A stretch of DNA of 64,000 nt from Sphagnum compactum. Lineage: Eukaryota > Bryophyta > Sphagnopsida > Sphagnales. The translations under genes and the position numbers were made by a program. Below, in pieces: positions 1 through 11,059 of this stretch (positions are counted from its first letter, which is position 1; each line of letters begins with the position of its first letter). The DNA is taken from NCBI GenBank assembly GCA_965153455.1, contig OZ234495.1:25292875-25356874 (forward strand), read 5' to 3'. Under the pieces are notes generated by a model. That model made no database searches, was not told the origin of the DNA, and saw only the letters and a program-made list of their open reading frames with translations.

Positions 1-149
1 TCCTTAATTTATTGCTCTTGTACCTTATTTAACCCAAAATTTATACATATCTAATTATTTTGTTAATTAGAGTAAATTGATTGATGACCAGACATTTAAG
101 TGTTCAAGGCAGGCCGGATTCAAGGGGAGGGCTCCATTGTTTCTGGTGT

Positions 150-620
150 CCAAACAAAACTTGAACCCTTCCTATTGGTGTATATGGCACATTAAAAATA
201 ATCAAAAGTGGAATAGAATTGAAAAAGTTACGGGCCCCCACAATAGAGGAGGTCAAGAACTCAAAAAAACAAACCACCGAATGCTACAAAGGCCGGTTCT
301 CAAACACCCAAAAACTTCATTGTATGTTGTTATTAAAGTTCAAACATAATTTGTAGAACTTCAAGTGGCACTCCTATAGCACTTTAAATTGTTTAAAAAG
401 AATAAGAAATAAAAAAGTTATGAGGTTTGAAAGTAGGAGGGGTCAAACTAAAGAAAAATGAAAAAAATGTGTTTTGCACTTTGAAAAAACTTATTTTCTT
501 TTTTTTTTTTCTGATTGGTCCTTCAGCTTTGCAATTCAAAAATGATTTGTAGAGCTTGAGAAGGTGTTCCTATAACATTTTAAATCACTCAAAGTGGAGA
601 AGAATTGAAAAATCTTCTAA
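150..620. repeat. Diverged tandem array, about 190-bp unit
   Basis: Three related blocks start near 156, 346 and 539. Each runs from a 'ttgtagaact'-like start through 'cctat...cattttaaat' to an A-rich end such as 'gaattgaaaaagtta'. The spacing is about 190 to 193 bp. Identity is only moderate, so the array is old. It may continue beyond the left edge of the window. No coding capacity is evident. Confidence 0.5.
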
Positions 621-3600
621 AGTGTTCAATCATAGGCAAGTGATTGATGATGGGCCGATTTACCTTATGAAATGCAAATTGGGAGCAAAACTCCCTATCT
701 TTCTTTGCCATCTATTTATTATTTTAATAATGAAAGATTTGTAATTTTCAAAAGTCTCCAAAATCCAAGAAAACGTGAAAATGATATATTTAAAAAATAA
801 TGACAACATCATGAAAATGATTTGCAAGTGTCCAACACCATTTAATTTATTACACATATATACTATTATTACTTATATTCATATAGATGACATCCAGTAA
901 TAGTTCATTAAATACCTAGCAAGATATTTAAGATAATTCAATTAAAATAATTAATGTGAGTGTTCACCAACATATTGGTTGAAACTCTTTTGTCATCATT
1001 CACTTTTCATTCATGATGTACAAAATTCATTTGTCATCATCCACTTTTTATCCATAATGTGTGTGTTAAAGAAGGTTCTTTGTATGTTGTGCCATATGGA
1101 ACTTTCATAAAAGCTTTTTGATTGAATCTTGTATATCTATTTGTTTTTTTTTTCATTGAATTATTTTCAATCCTTTATATTGCCTTTATATACTGAACAA
1201 AAAAAATTTCAAAATAGGTGTTTAAATAGTTGGTCTCGTAATTGCATTAACTCAAATACTTATGTGTCTAAAACAACAATTGACATGACAAAAAATGTGA
1301 AATTGCCCTAAACCTTGGCAAGACATGTTGATGTGCTAAAGACCAATCAAATTGACAAGTCTAAAATATCCTAAGGTAATGATTTGAGGGCAAGGTAATT
1401 CAATCCTTAAAACAAACCAAGTTGGAAATAATTTTACTTAATGACAAGCTAAGTTGAATTGAGAAATTAAAACATTATTCTAATAAATGACACAACAAAC
1501 CTCTCTTTCTTGGTGAAATTTCATCAAAAGTTAAAATTTGAATTTTGAATTAGGGGGTTATTTTGGGGGTTTTCAATAGCTATAAGCAAAAGAAAAAGAA
1601 AAAATCATTAGATTGCTAATATTTGCTTCCATTAATTAGCCAAAAATATAGAAGATGAACTTAAAATTGTGTTTCCTAACCAAATCATTTACCTAAATCT
1701 TATAGGGATGATTGCCTCATCTTTTGCATCTTCCTATGGATAATCACCACTTAAGTTGCATCAAACAATATTTGAATAGAGTGTTGAACACAACTACAAT
1801 GAATGAACTTTCAAATTTCCATTTTAGTGGAAAGGAGGATGGATAATCAAAACACATTTCAAAACTCTTAATGAAATTTACAAAGGAAAACCAATCTACT
1901 AGTAGGCAAACTGCGAAGATTTAAGAATTGACCAAAACCATCACAACATTCCAATAACAATGTAGATAAAACAAAAAAGAAACAAGAAAAAGCAACATTG
2001 AACTTCATCAATCCCATATATAATGAAAGTGCAAAAGTTCAATCATAAAAGAATGGCACAAAAGAAAGAATGCTTTTGCATTTGGAATGAAAAGATTAGA
2101 ACCATGTCATGTTTAGGTGAAGGAAGATCAAATAGCTTTGTTTGAAAGGCCAAGGTATGAGGAGGAAAAAATATTAAAAGGGCGAATGGATTCTTTTCAA
2201 TGGAATGCAAAATGAAAATCTTATAGGAGTAGTGAACAAAATAATTTTAATAAAAAAGGTGTAATAGACAAATAATTGTTAGCAAGGCCATAATCATATT
2301 GAAGATAAATTGCCTTGTATATTTTGCAACTTGATGTTGACAAATTGTGCCCTACATTGTAGAATATTTTTTGTTGCATCTCCATTGTTTTCTTTGTAGT
2401 GTACATATCAATGTTGGGAAGTAAATTTACTACCTCGATATACCCATGGATATATAACAAGGTAGATGTATACCCTACCCAACTAATGAAGGTTAATAAA
2501 AGGTATATCAAAATCATTATATAGCAATATATATGCATTTCCTTATTTTGCAATGCATGTGAATATGATGGATTTGTTCAAATTATGGTGATTAATTGTA
2601 ACATATATATATATCTTTCCATTAATTATCTTGGAAAATATTTTTACCATCAACATTTTTTTGATACGACATTTCGCCAATATAAGAAAAATAAAAATCA
2701 AATAGGAATAGATTGTGGCAATGTTCTAATTCTTTTCTGGAAAAAATCACCAAATTTTGGAAAAAAAGAGAAGGTTTGTGCTTCATTTGGACTTTGATTT
2801 TAGTTTGGTAACATTTAAAAAAATTATTTAGATACTTTTTATCATTTAATGTTAAATCCCTCTTGGGATGCTAGCCAGTGATGCAACATCAGAAAATTGA
2901 AAAAAATGAGATCACTTGAAACACCTTTAGGTTTTACTATCATTTTCCAAAATAAAAAATAAAAATTGAATATGTTTTCGATTCTATTATATTTTCTTAA
3001 TTTTTTTGATAAGATGTTTCAAATTCATGTGGTCGTATTCGCAATGCCAATTGTGCAAGCAATTGTCTTTATTCATTTGAAATGTGGCCTACTTTTATAA
3101 ATATCATTCATTAACCCACTTATACTCACATGGTATGTATAGGGCAAATGATGAAATATATATTCATACCCTTATCCTATGAACAGGGTAAAATATTCAT
3201 CATTTATCTAGTTCGGAGTTCTTTATAAGCCTATTTACCTTCACCCAACTGATATATTAAAATGGATATATCTGACTAACACTGGTATATATACATCAAG
3301 GCATTTTTAGGAATTTTGTGATGCAGCCAAAGTGCCCTAGAAAGCTTAAGCCAGCTCTAGCTATAAAGAAGACATGAAGCACAAATGTTTAATCATCCTT
3401 GTATATTTGAGCTACTTACTGAAAACCAAATGACTTTTCCATTTGTTCCTAATAACAATTTTTTGGTTGAAATGGAGTTATCCATAAAGTAAAACAAACA
3501 GTGGCAGCAGAACCCTGAGTTTGTCATACACAGGGTGAGCTTTTAAAAAACACCAGTCAAAAAGTACATTAGCATTGGGGGGAGGGTTTCAGAACTGAGA

Positions 3601-4560
3601 AAAGCATCAATTTTGGTGGTAAACTGAGTTCCATCCTGTCTTTCCTTTTTCCTGAGCGCCTCCACTGCTGCTACATATATTTTCACTGCTCTTACTCGTA
3701 CAACTACTATAATTAGTCTCGAACATTGTGCATTGAATGCTGAGTTTCAGACTGAGATTTAATAAAATGTCTTTACTTTGCAGATGCCACTGCAAGAGGG
3801 GATAGGGGGTGAAAGGAGGCCCAACGACAGGGTGAAGACAGGGTTACTTTACGAATAAGTCTAAAATGTGTCTGAAGTAAATTAAGTATGTACTGAACTT
3901 GAACATGTCAAATTTTGTTAAGTGAAGGACTATTGAGTCAGGTGAAGCATATTAAGCCCCCTTCTTCAGGCTCATTAATCTTCAAAAAATATAATCTCTA
4001 AAGGAAACAAAATCCTTCAAGATATTATAACTCTATAATTAATCTCAAGTTTCAACACAAGCCAAGATATCATCTCGCAAAAATCCTCATATAAAATAGA
4101 CCTATTACATAATAGGGGCCAAAATCCATTAAGCAACTATACTCTATAATGAATCTAAACACAATATCCTTGCCTACCAAGGCAAGGCCAACAAATGCGG
4201 GAAAAGGAAGTCGATTGTAGGTGCAAAAAAGAAATGTTCTGAAGAATGAAATTGCTGGATTTGGTGGTCTAATTTATTATTCTTAATTATTTTTTGAGTG
4301 AACTAATAGTTAAATGTGTAATATGGTTTGGTAGGTTTGCGAGAATTTTAGAGGACCAATTTTAGTAATGGTAAGAAGGGATCATTATTTTCAATGTTCA
4401 GCAAAGTAAGGTTGTGTGTAGGGTTGAAGGCTTTTTTTTTTTTTTTTCCGGCCAATAGGGGTTCCTGGATTTGGCGATTTGAATTTGTTTTCTTAATTAT
4501 CTGGCATGAAATAGTTCAAGTTATGGTGATCTCTGGGAACGCAACTAGGGGTACGTAATC
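621..4560. other. AT-rich intergenic region with no recognised gene
   Basis: No ORF here has recognisable domains or coding-like composition. The stretch 3005-3240 resembles 32740-32970: both contain 'gcaatgcc', 'caattgtcttt' and later 'agggcaaa...ttcattgtttatct'-type segments. The stretch 2400-2580 shares 'attttgcaatgcat' and 'taccctacccaacta'-type motifs with sequence near 32230 and 27330. I read these as decayed copies of one dispersed repeat family. Confidence 0.5.
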
Positions 4561-5414
4561 TAAGTGAGCACAAGCTGGTGAGTTTGGGCAACGATTCCCG
4601 GGAGCGTCGTTCTCGTGCGTGCGCTAGCCTGGTAATTTAGTAGCTCCCTGTCTCTCTCTCTTCATTGTGCGCAACTGAACGATGAAACGCGAGGGAGGGA
4701 TGACGAGCGTCGTCGTCCGTCGTGGTCGTCGGTGTTCTTCAAAGCAATTCGTCTTTCGTCTGTCCGTATGCGCGACAGAACGAAGAAACGCGAGAGAGGG
4801 AAGACGAGCGTGGTCGTCTGTCGTCTGTCATCGTCTGTCGTCAGGGTTCTTCAAGCCCATCGTCTTCTTTCTCTCTTTCTGTCTCATTTTTCCCTCCATC
4901 TCTCCTGTCTCTTCTGACACAATCCGCCCCCCGCCCCCCGCCCCCGGGCACCCGTCGCAGTAAAATTTCCAACTCCTGGTACCATTACTGCATCAAGTGG
5001 CTTGTTCTCGCTTCCGCCTTTTCAGTTCTGTTTCAAGAAAAGACAAATCCCATTTCCTCCTCCTTTTTTATGTGCTTCCCCCCCTTCCCCCCCCCCTTTT
5101 TCCGTTGCGCGATCTCCAATCCCTCTTGCGTCTGTTCCTTCTTTTTGATCTTCTGTCCCTGCTTTTGTTTTTTGGTTTTTAAAAGTCTTTTCTTTTTTAG
5201 TCTTGCGGGCGGGCGGACTTTCTCCCATCTCCTCCGTTTCAAGCCTTCTTTTCGCTCGTTTTTTTTTTGGCTTGTGCAGCCTTTGTCGTTTCGACCTCCG
5301 CAAGAGAGACAGAGACACAGAGAGGGACAGAGACACAGAGAGATTTATGTTTTGATTGGCGAGCCCATTTGAAATTGTGCGGAAGACAGACAGAGAAGAA
5401 AGGTGGGGGAAAAG
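4561..5414 (+). promoter_or_regulatory. Presumed promoter and leader of the H2A.Z gene
   Basis: Composition changes sharply from AT-rich spacer to a C/T-rich and locally GC-rich stretch. It includes a C-run block at 4926-4949 and GA/CA dinucleotide runs at 5303-5345. The first H2A.Z codon follows at 5415. Pyrimidine-rich leaders are common just upstream of plant start codons. I could not place a TATA box or a start site with confidence. Overlapping ORFs here are low-complexity artefacts. Confidence 0.4.
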
Positions 5415-6870
5415 ATGGTGGTGGGCGGGAACCAAGCGGGAAAGGGGGCGAAGGGACTGCTAATGGGTAAGGGCTCAGACCAAGGCGACCAGAAGGACAA
5501 GAAGAAGCCCATATCTCGATCTTCACGCGCTGGTCTTCAGGTTCTCTCTTCTCTCCTCCTTCTCCTCCTCCTTCATTCTTTTTCCTATCTCTTCCCCAGC
5601 ACCATGTTCCTCCTGTACCCCCCACACACGCAGACAGGAAGACCGTGAGGCTCAAAAGCCTCATTACCGGGCTCTAAATTTTCAATTCTACTGTAGCCTT
5701 CTTCAAAACATTTTCTTTTCCCTCATCAAACTCAATTTGACACCAGGTTGCGATAGGAAACAAAATCATGGTCCAACTGGAATCATGATCCATGTGGCTT
5801 TCATTAGAAAACACAAATGGATTGTTGACTGGCTCCTTCTTCCTGGATGATGTCAAGCATAGTATTGTGGTCAATGTTATTGAATCTAGTCTTTCCTCTG
5901 CCTCCAGCTTACATTTTCAAGCTCTGTTTTGAACAAGAAGCGGTAGTTGTTTTCTGGATAGAAGAACATTTTAGGTGTCAGGGTTTCAGGGTATCTCTCT
6001 GTATTTGCAGTAGTGCCATGTCAAGTTTTGTGTCGTTCACATAAGTGTAGAGCAACTTGTAGAAAAATGATCCATGGACCTGGCTGTCCACAAGACCAGT
6101 AACACTCTGGAGCACATCTAAGAAAGTCTGGAACTCATCTAACAAAGTCTGGAATGCATCTAAGAAAACTCTGGAACTCATCTAAGAAACTCTGGAGAAC
6201 AAATCTAAGAAACTCTGGAACACATCAAGGAACTCTGGAATGCTTTTAAGAAAGTCTGGAACACATCTGAGAAAGTCCGAAACACATCTAACAAGCTCTG
6301 GAACACGTGATCTAAGAAATTTATGGATTGCATTTCAGAAGCCCTGGAACACAGTTAAAGTTGAAGCTATGTGGATCAGTCAGTTTGTTTGCTGCAAATG
6401 CAAATTGATTATGCCAGCAATCTGTTACTGTTTAGGATGTGATGATGACCAATGACTCTGACCTCAGGTTAAGGATCATGGGACAGATAAACCCCTTAAT
6501 TTGTCATAAGGTTGTGTGTTTCGATGCTTAAGTACATTACAGTTTTTCTGGCTTTTGATGATTTTTGCAGTTTCCAGTTGGTCGAGTTCATCGGCTTTTG
6601 AAATCACGAGCTGCTGCGAATGGGCGGGTGGGGGCAACAGCTGCTGTGTACTCAGCAGCCATTTTGGAGTACTTGACAGCTGAGGTGCTGGAACTTGCAG
6701 GAAATGCAAGTAAGGATTTGAAGGTGAAGCGCATCACACCCCGGCACTTGCAGCTTGCCATTCGTGGAGATGAAGAGCTTGACACTTTAATCAAGGGCAC
6801 CATTGCAGGTGGTGGTGTCATCCCGCACATCCATAAGTCCCTCATTAACAAATCATCCAAGAAGGACTAA
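5415..6870 (+). CDS. H2A.Z: Histone variant H2A.Z
   Basis: This encodes the nucleosomal histone variant H2A.Z, which the SWR1 complex deposits in chromatin. Two exons, 5415-5540 and 6571-6870, are joined across a 1030-bp GT-AG intron (AG at 6569-6570) to give 141 residues. The N-terminal tail has the H2A.Z-type GKGAKGL block and '[14 protein letters not shown]'. The histone fold runs from '[13 protein letters not shown]' through '[19 protein letters not shown]' and '[10 protein letters not shown]' to '[14 protein letters not shown]'. These match H2A.Z rather than canonical H2A: there is no SQEF tail as in H2A.X, and loop 1 is [11 protein letters not shown] 5415 was chosen because the reading frame upstream offers only a GTG. 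The first nine residues before GKGAKG are longer than the usual two or three. The intron carries a 20-21-bp minisatellite. Confidence 0.97.
6104..6325. repeat. Minisatellite of about 20-21 bp inside the H2A.Z intron
   Basis: About ten imperfect head-to-tail copies of a unit close to 'tctggaacacatctaagaaa' are visible. Units differ by small indels and substitutions, for example gagcacatc, gaactcatc and gaatgcatc. The array lies wholly inside the single H2A.Z intron. Confidence 0.85.
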
Positions 6871-8899
6871 TGACTGAGATGGGCAGTGCCAAAGATTGCA
6901 AGAAAGCAAAATCACATTGCAATCAAACTTCCATTGTGAGGCAGATTTTCAAGGGAAGTACTTTCCTGCCTCTCCCATTTGGGACCACATACGGGGAAAA
7001 CATGCAACCAGCTTCACATCTGTAGCCTTTCCCTTATACATTTATTGAGCAGTCAGATCATTAGGTTTTGAATCTGAAAAGGTTGTTCGAGGTTTCTTAA
7101 TGATGGGTTTGTGTTGAACAACCAAGAGGACTATGAGGCCAAACAGATTGTTTCTACAATTTGGTGCATATGGCAGTTTGTGATGATTTGTCAGTCTGTC
7201 TTTTCTTTGCTGGATCACCCTGTCTTGGGTACATGCTTCTTTCTTTCAAATGTAGACACTAATGTAGGTACAGTCATTTTGTAACTTCCAGTGTCCAGGA
7301 AGTGCCATTTTTGTGTGTCTAATCGAATGCATGTGTGTGCGGGATAAAGTGCACATGCATGCATCCCTCAAAAGAAACCACACTTCTTGTGTTTGTTTAC
7401 TGCTGGATTTCCCATACTTCAGAAAGTTTTTCACAACTATTTGATAATGGAAGGTCCAACAACTGCTGGTTTCACTTTTGGTTCTGCCAGTTCCACTTGT
7501 GATGTGAATCAATAGTTTGGAACACCCATTACCCTTTGGAACCAGCCCTAGCAGAACCCATTACTACATGACCCAACATATTTTACATATTTGGCTACAT
7601 ATTTTGTGGTTTATGAGATCACGATTTTTTGGAAAGTCACAAATGAAATATATTCATCAGCCTCAAAAGCTGGTAATAGGCATGAACTTTTACAATAGGC
7701 TACATGGGTGGGAAGCCTATATATGTTCAATGGATTATCAATGAAGGATCATAAAATCTGCTCAAACTATAGTATTTTGCGAATGGAAATGCAACAAATA
7801 TGAAGAGAAATTTATTCATAAATGTTTTCAATAATAAAACCTCATTCGAAAATTCTAAGAATTGCAAGGCAATGTTCTAATACAACATACAATAAATGCT
7901 TTAGAATGTGGACAACATGGTGTTACTTTGGCAGACACATCTTGCAATGAACATTGAATTTTGAGTGGGGATGGAAGGAAGTCTTTGAAGCAACCTTTCC
8001 AAACCCCCAAACAAAGACCCATGTTGTGTTCTACAAACTTAGACAAATTTAAATTATCCAAAATTTCCAAGCATCTAGAAAACTCTGCACTAATGTTTTA
8101 CATAGGTAACTTCCCCGGCCATTTGTGCAAGTTGCTGAGCTAAAATCACAAGAAGCCCATCTTTCCATGGCATTGTCCACAAACTTCAAAGTGATTTTTT
8201 CTAGGGGACACAATGAACTATGGACTTTGTGCACCTCTCCAGGTTATATTGGGAAAAGAACATGGTTGTCATGAAGGTTCTTGCTAGTACAATTATGCAT
8301 TCCAATCAAACCCGTTCCTGTGCTATAATGCACAAGTTGCTAATTGCTTGTTTCCATGTTCTCAAAATATACAAAGTGTGTGATCTATTCGGTCAACTCT
8401 TTTATCAACTAATCTGTGACTCCACCTCTCAAAAAAATAATAACTAAATTCATTGTCCTATGGTAAGGATCAATCATAGGATTTCTTTCTTGGCCAAAAT
8501 GTGAGATGTTGTGGATCTTACTTGTAGCGCACGTTTGTGATCATGAGAACATCAGTTTGTTAGAACTAAGAAAAAAAACATGTGTACAAATTTTGATTGT
8601 GAAAACTTATATGTAGTTTCACAATATCCTTGTTCACCATAAACTTGATATGTACCTTATCAAAATGAGAACAAACTTCATGTCCAAATAATAAGAGGGT
8701 TTGAAATCAAAATATTTGATATTATTATGGAATTGATTGCAAAAACATACCTATTTATTTATCTTTCCCATCCAAGTACTCAGAACTAGGTGTCAAAAAT
8801 TGTATGTTGTGGAGATTTGGTGAAGGGTGCTTCCACCAAATCACAAGTTCTTCTCTTAAAGGATATCATGTCTTCAAAACTTTCACTCATCAAGCACAT
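6871..8899. other. H2A.Z 3' flank and AT-rich spacer
   Basis: The first 350 to 400 bp after the stop codon are moderately GC-rich and probably hold the H2A.Z 3' UTR. After that the sequence is AT-rich and I see no supported gene. ORFs of 60 to 90 codons at 7246-7512, 7517-7744 and 7855-8447 overlap on both strands and show no family features. Confidence 0.5.
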
Positions 8900-8901
8900 T
8901 A

Positions 8902-9356
8902 CCGTAGCCTAGGGTCAGCTTCCACATTGACAAAAAAATTGAATAATTAAGTCTCTCAAAAATTTAATGCAGTTAATTTTTTTTGAAATATTATTTTTTT
9001 ACCATCTACAAAAGTCTACTATGATATTGTCATATGAGTCTTGAAATTATTCAGGTGTAGCCTGCAATAATGATGGTTTTCAACACCTCAGCTTCATATT
9101 TTCACCCAAAAAACCAATATTTAAAGGATTATTTAATTCCATAGTACCTTGGCAACTTTGATACTATTTATATTATTTTTTGAAATGTTGAAAATCTCAA
9201 AAAAATTCAAAGAACTTTTTTTGGTGAAGGAAACTATTGAATCTTCAAGAATATTGCATTTGTCAAAATGAAAAATTCAAAATAATTAAGTTATTTGATA
9301 AACATGTTTCAAAGTTGCCAAGTTACCATGGTAATGAAACTGACCCTAGGCTAAGG
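8902..9356. mobile_element. MITE with TA target duplication (Stowaway/mariner-like)
   Basis: The left end at 8902 reads CCGTAGCCTAGGGTCAGCTTC. The right end, read inward on the minus strand from 9356, is CCTTAGCCTAGGGTCAGTTTC, a match of 19 of 21. A TA dinucleotide lies immediately outside both ends (8900-8901 and 9357-9358), as expected for Tc1/mariner-type insertion. Inside, 'cttggcaactttg' near 9149 is the inverse of 'caaagttgccaag' near 9310, so the right part can fold separately. The element is 455 bp, AT-rich and has no transposase ORF. The superfamily is inferred from the TA duplication alone. Confidence 0.65.
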
Positions 9357-9358
9357 TA

Positions 9359-11059
9359 TAGCTCCAAACAGATTAAGTACTTCTTCCCCCATCCATGGGG
9401 TTTTTGATATGTTTAACAAAAAATTTCTTCCAAGCTTTGCCAATAGCTGAAAGCAAAGGAAAATTGGAGTTCCATCACACCAAATTATTTTTCTTTAAAA
9501 TTTGAAGAGCTAGAGTACATTCATAATGTTATATCGATGCCAAGAATATTCTTCAAACAAATCATTTCAAAATCAAGCCCTACATATATTTATGAAAAAG
9601 GCTAGATCATCCCCCCAAAAAAGAGACTTGTGGTTTTACCAAAAGGTGTTACTATTAACCTCAAACAAGGCTTTTCACTACACTTGTCCTCAAGCACACG
9701 TAGTTGTGCACATTTGAAATACAAAGACCTAATTCTATTGATTTCAACTTCACAATCATAGAGTATGAGATGAATGATGAAAGAATCCATGTCTTACTTA
9801 TAGAAGTCATATGATCAAGGGGCCACCCATCCATTCAGTCATTTATTTCCTTGTTCCTTGTAGCTATCCATGGGTTACAATGATGATCAAGTATCACAAA
9901 AGTGAACAATTGGAATGGTTGGTCATTGCTGCTGAATGTGGAATCACAAGATATGTCTCATGTGTTGCCCAATTCTATCATCCAATTTCGTTGAAACATG
10001 TGTTTGAATATCCCATCATAAATGGCATAGTATGTTCTCCTCCTCATGTATAATGCTCTTTCTTGCAAAAGGAGAATGCAATATGGATTTTAAATCATGA
10101 AGAATTTGGAACATTTCATGGCCATTTACAATGGAGTTAATAATGCCTTGTTTGCAATGTTCACCATGTTCTACCATTTAGAAGGTCTCACTTTTACAGG
10201 AAATCATCTTGTCTAAAAGGTAGGCTTTCCTTTCTCTTTTGCGACCAAACCTTCTTTTGTTTTTCAAAAATACATCATGAGATGGCATTATAGTCCAACC
10301 CTTTTTCATGTCCAAGCCTTCCAACTCACGTGATATCCATGGGAGCAAACTAGGACTTGTGAAGACACTATTACAAGTTCCATGACATTGTGTTTCCCAT
10401 CAAAATATACATGCAATTGGCATATATCGGTTCTGGGATATACGCCATTGCACCTTTTATTACATCTTCCAGTGTCTAAATTCGATGGATGGAGTTCCTG
10501 GTGCAGTTGCAAATTGAACTTGAATATGAGTTCTCTCAAGTTGCTACTCCAAAAACCCAAGACTCGATGGCTGGTTTAAGTGTTGAGACAGATTCAGGTC
10601 AGAAAGGAATTCAAATTTTGGCAGGCGATTTCAGAAGAATAGACACACGAGATAACTGCAAAGCAACTGGGTTCTATTGTGTCTGCAAGGTACAAGGCTT
10701 ACTTGAGCCCAGTGATCGAACAGCATCAGTTCAGTCAGCTCTCCAGTCCCCAGTCTGGACATCATGAGTTGATTTTGAGATGGAGGAAGAAACATGATGG
10801 CGATGATGTGCACAGGTTTGGAGCTTCCTCTGTGCAAAAGAGATGGAAACTCCAAGTGGGATAAGTTCTGCAGCACAGCACCTGTTAAAAGAACACTAAC
10901 AGGAACACCAAGGGAGAGCAGAGATACAGAAAGCAAGATTCACTTGCAGATGTTTGTCACCAAGTTGTACAACCCTGTGTACTAATGAACAGTGGTGGAC
11001 TTGCAGGCTTAGCCACACAAAGATTGAATGAGGTTGTATACTGCAGTTGATTCTTTGAA
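9359..11059. other. Spacer, nothing firmly supported
   Basis: Composition shifts from AT-rich to less AT-rich after about 10.3 kb, which may mark the 5' part of the decayed kinase-like gene that follows. Several ORFs of 60 to 100 codons overlap on both strands between 10306 and 10985. None carries a motif I recognise. Confidence 0.4.

Noticed and set aside
4682-5664. Long overlapping ORFs on both strands before H2A.Z
   Set aside because: They are driven by C/T-rich low-complexity sequence in the leader and promoter. Their products are simple runs of Ser, Phe, Pro or Lys/Glu, and they overlap H2A.Z exon 1 antisense.
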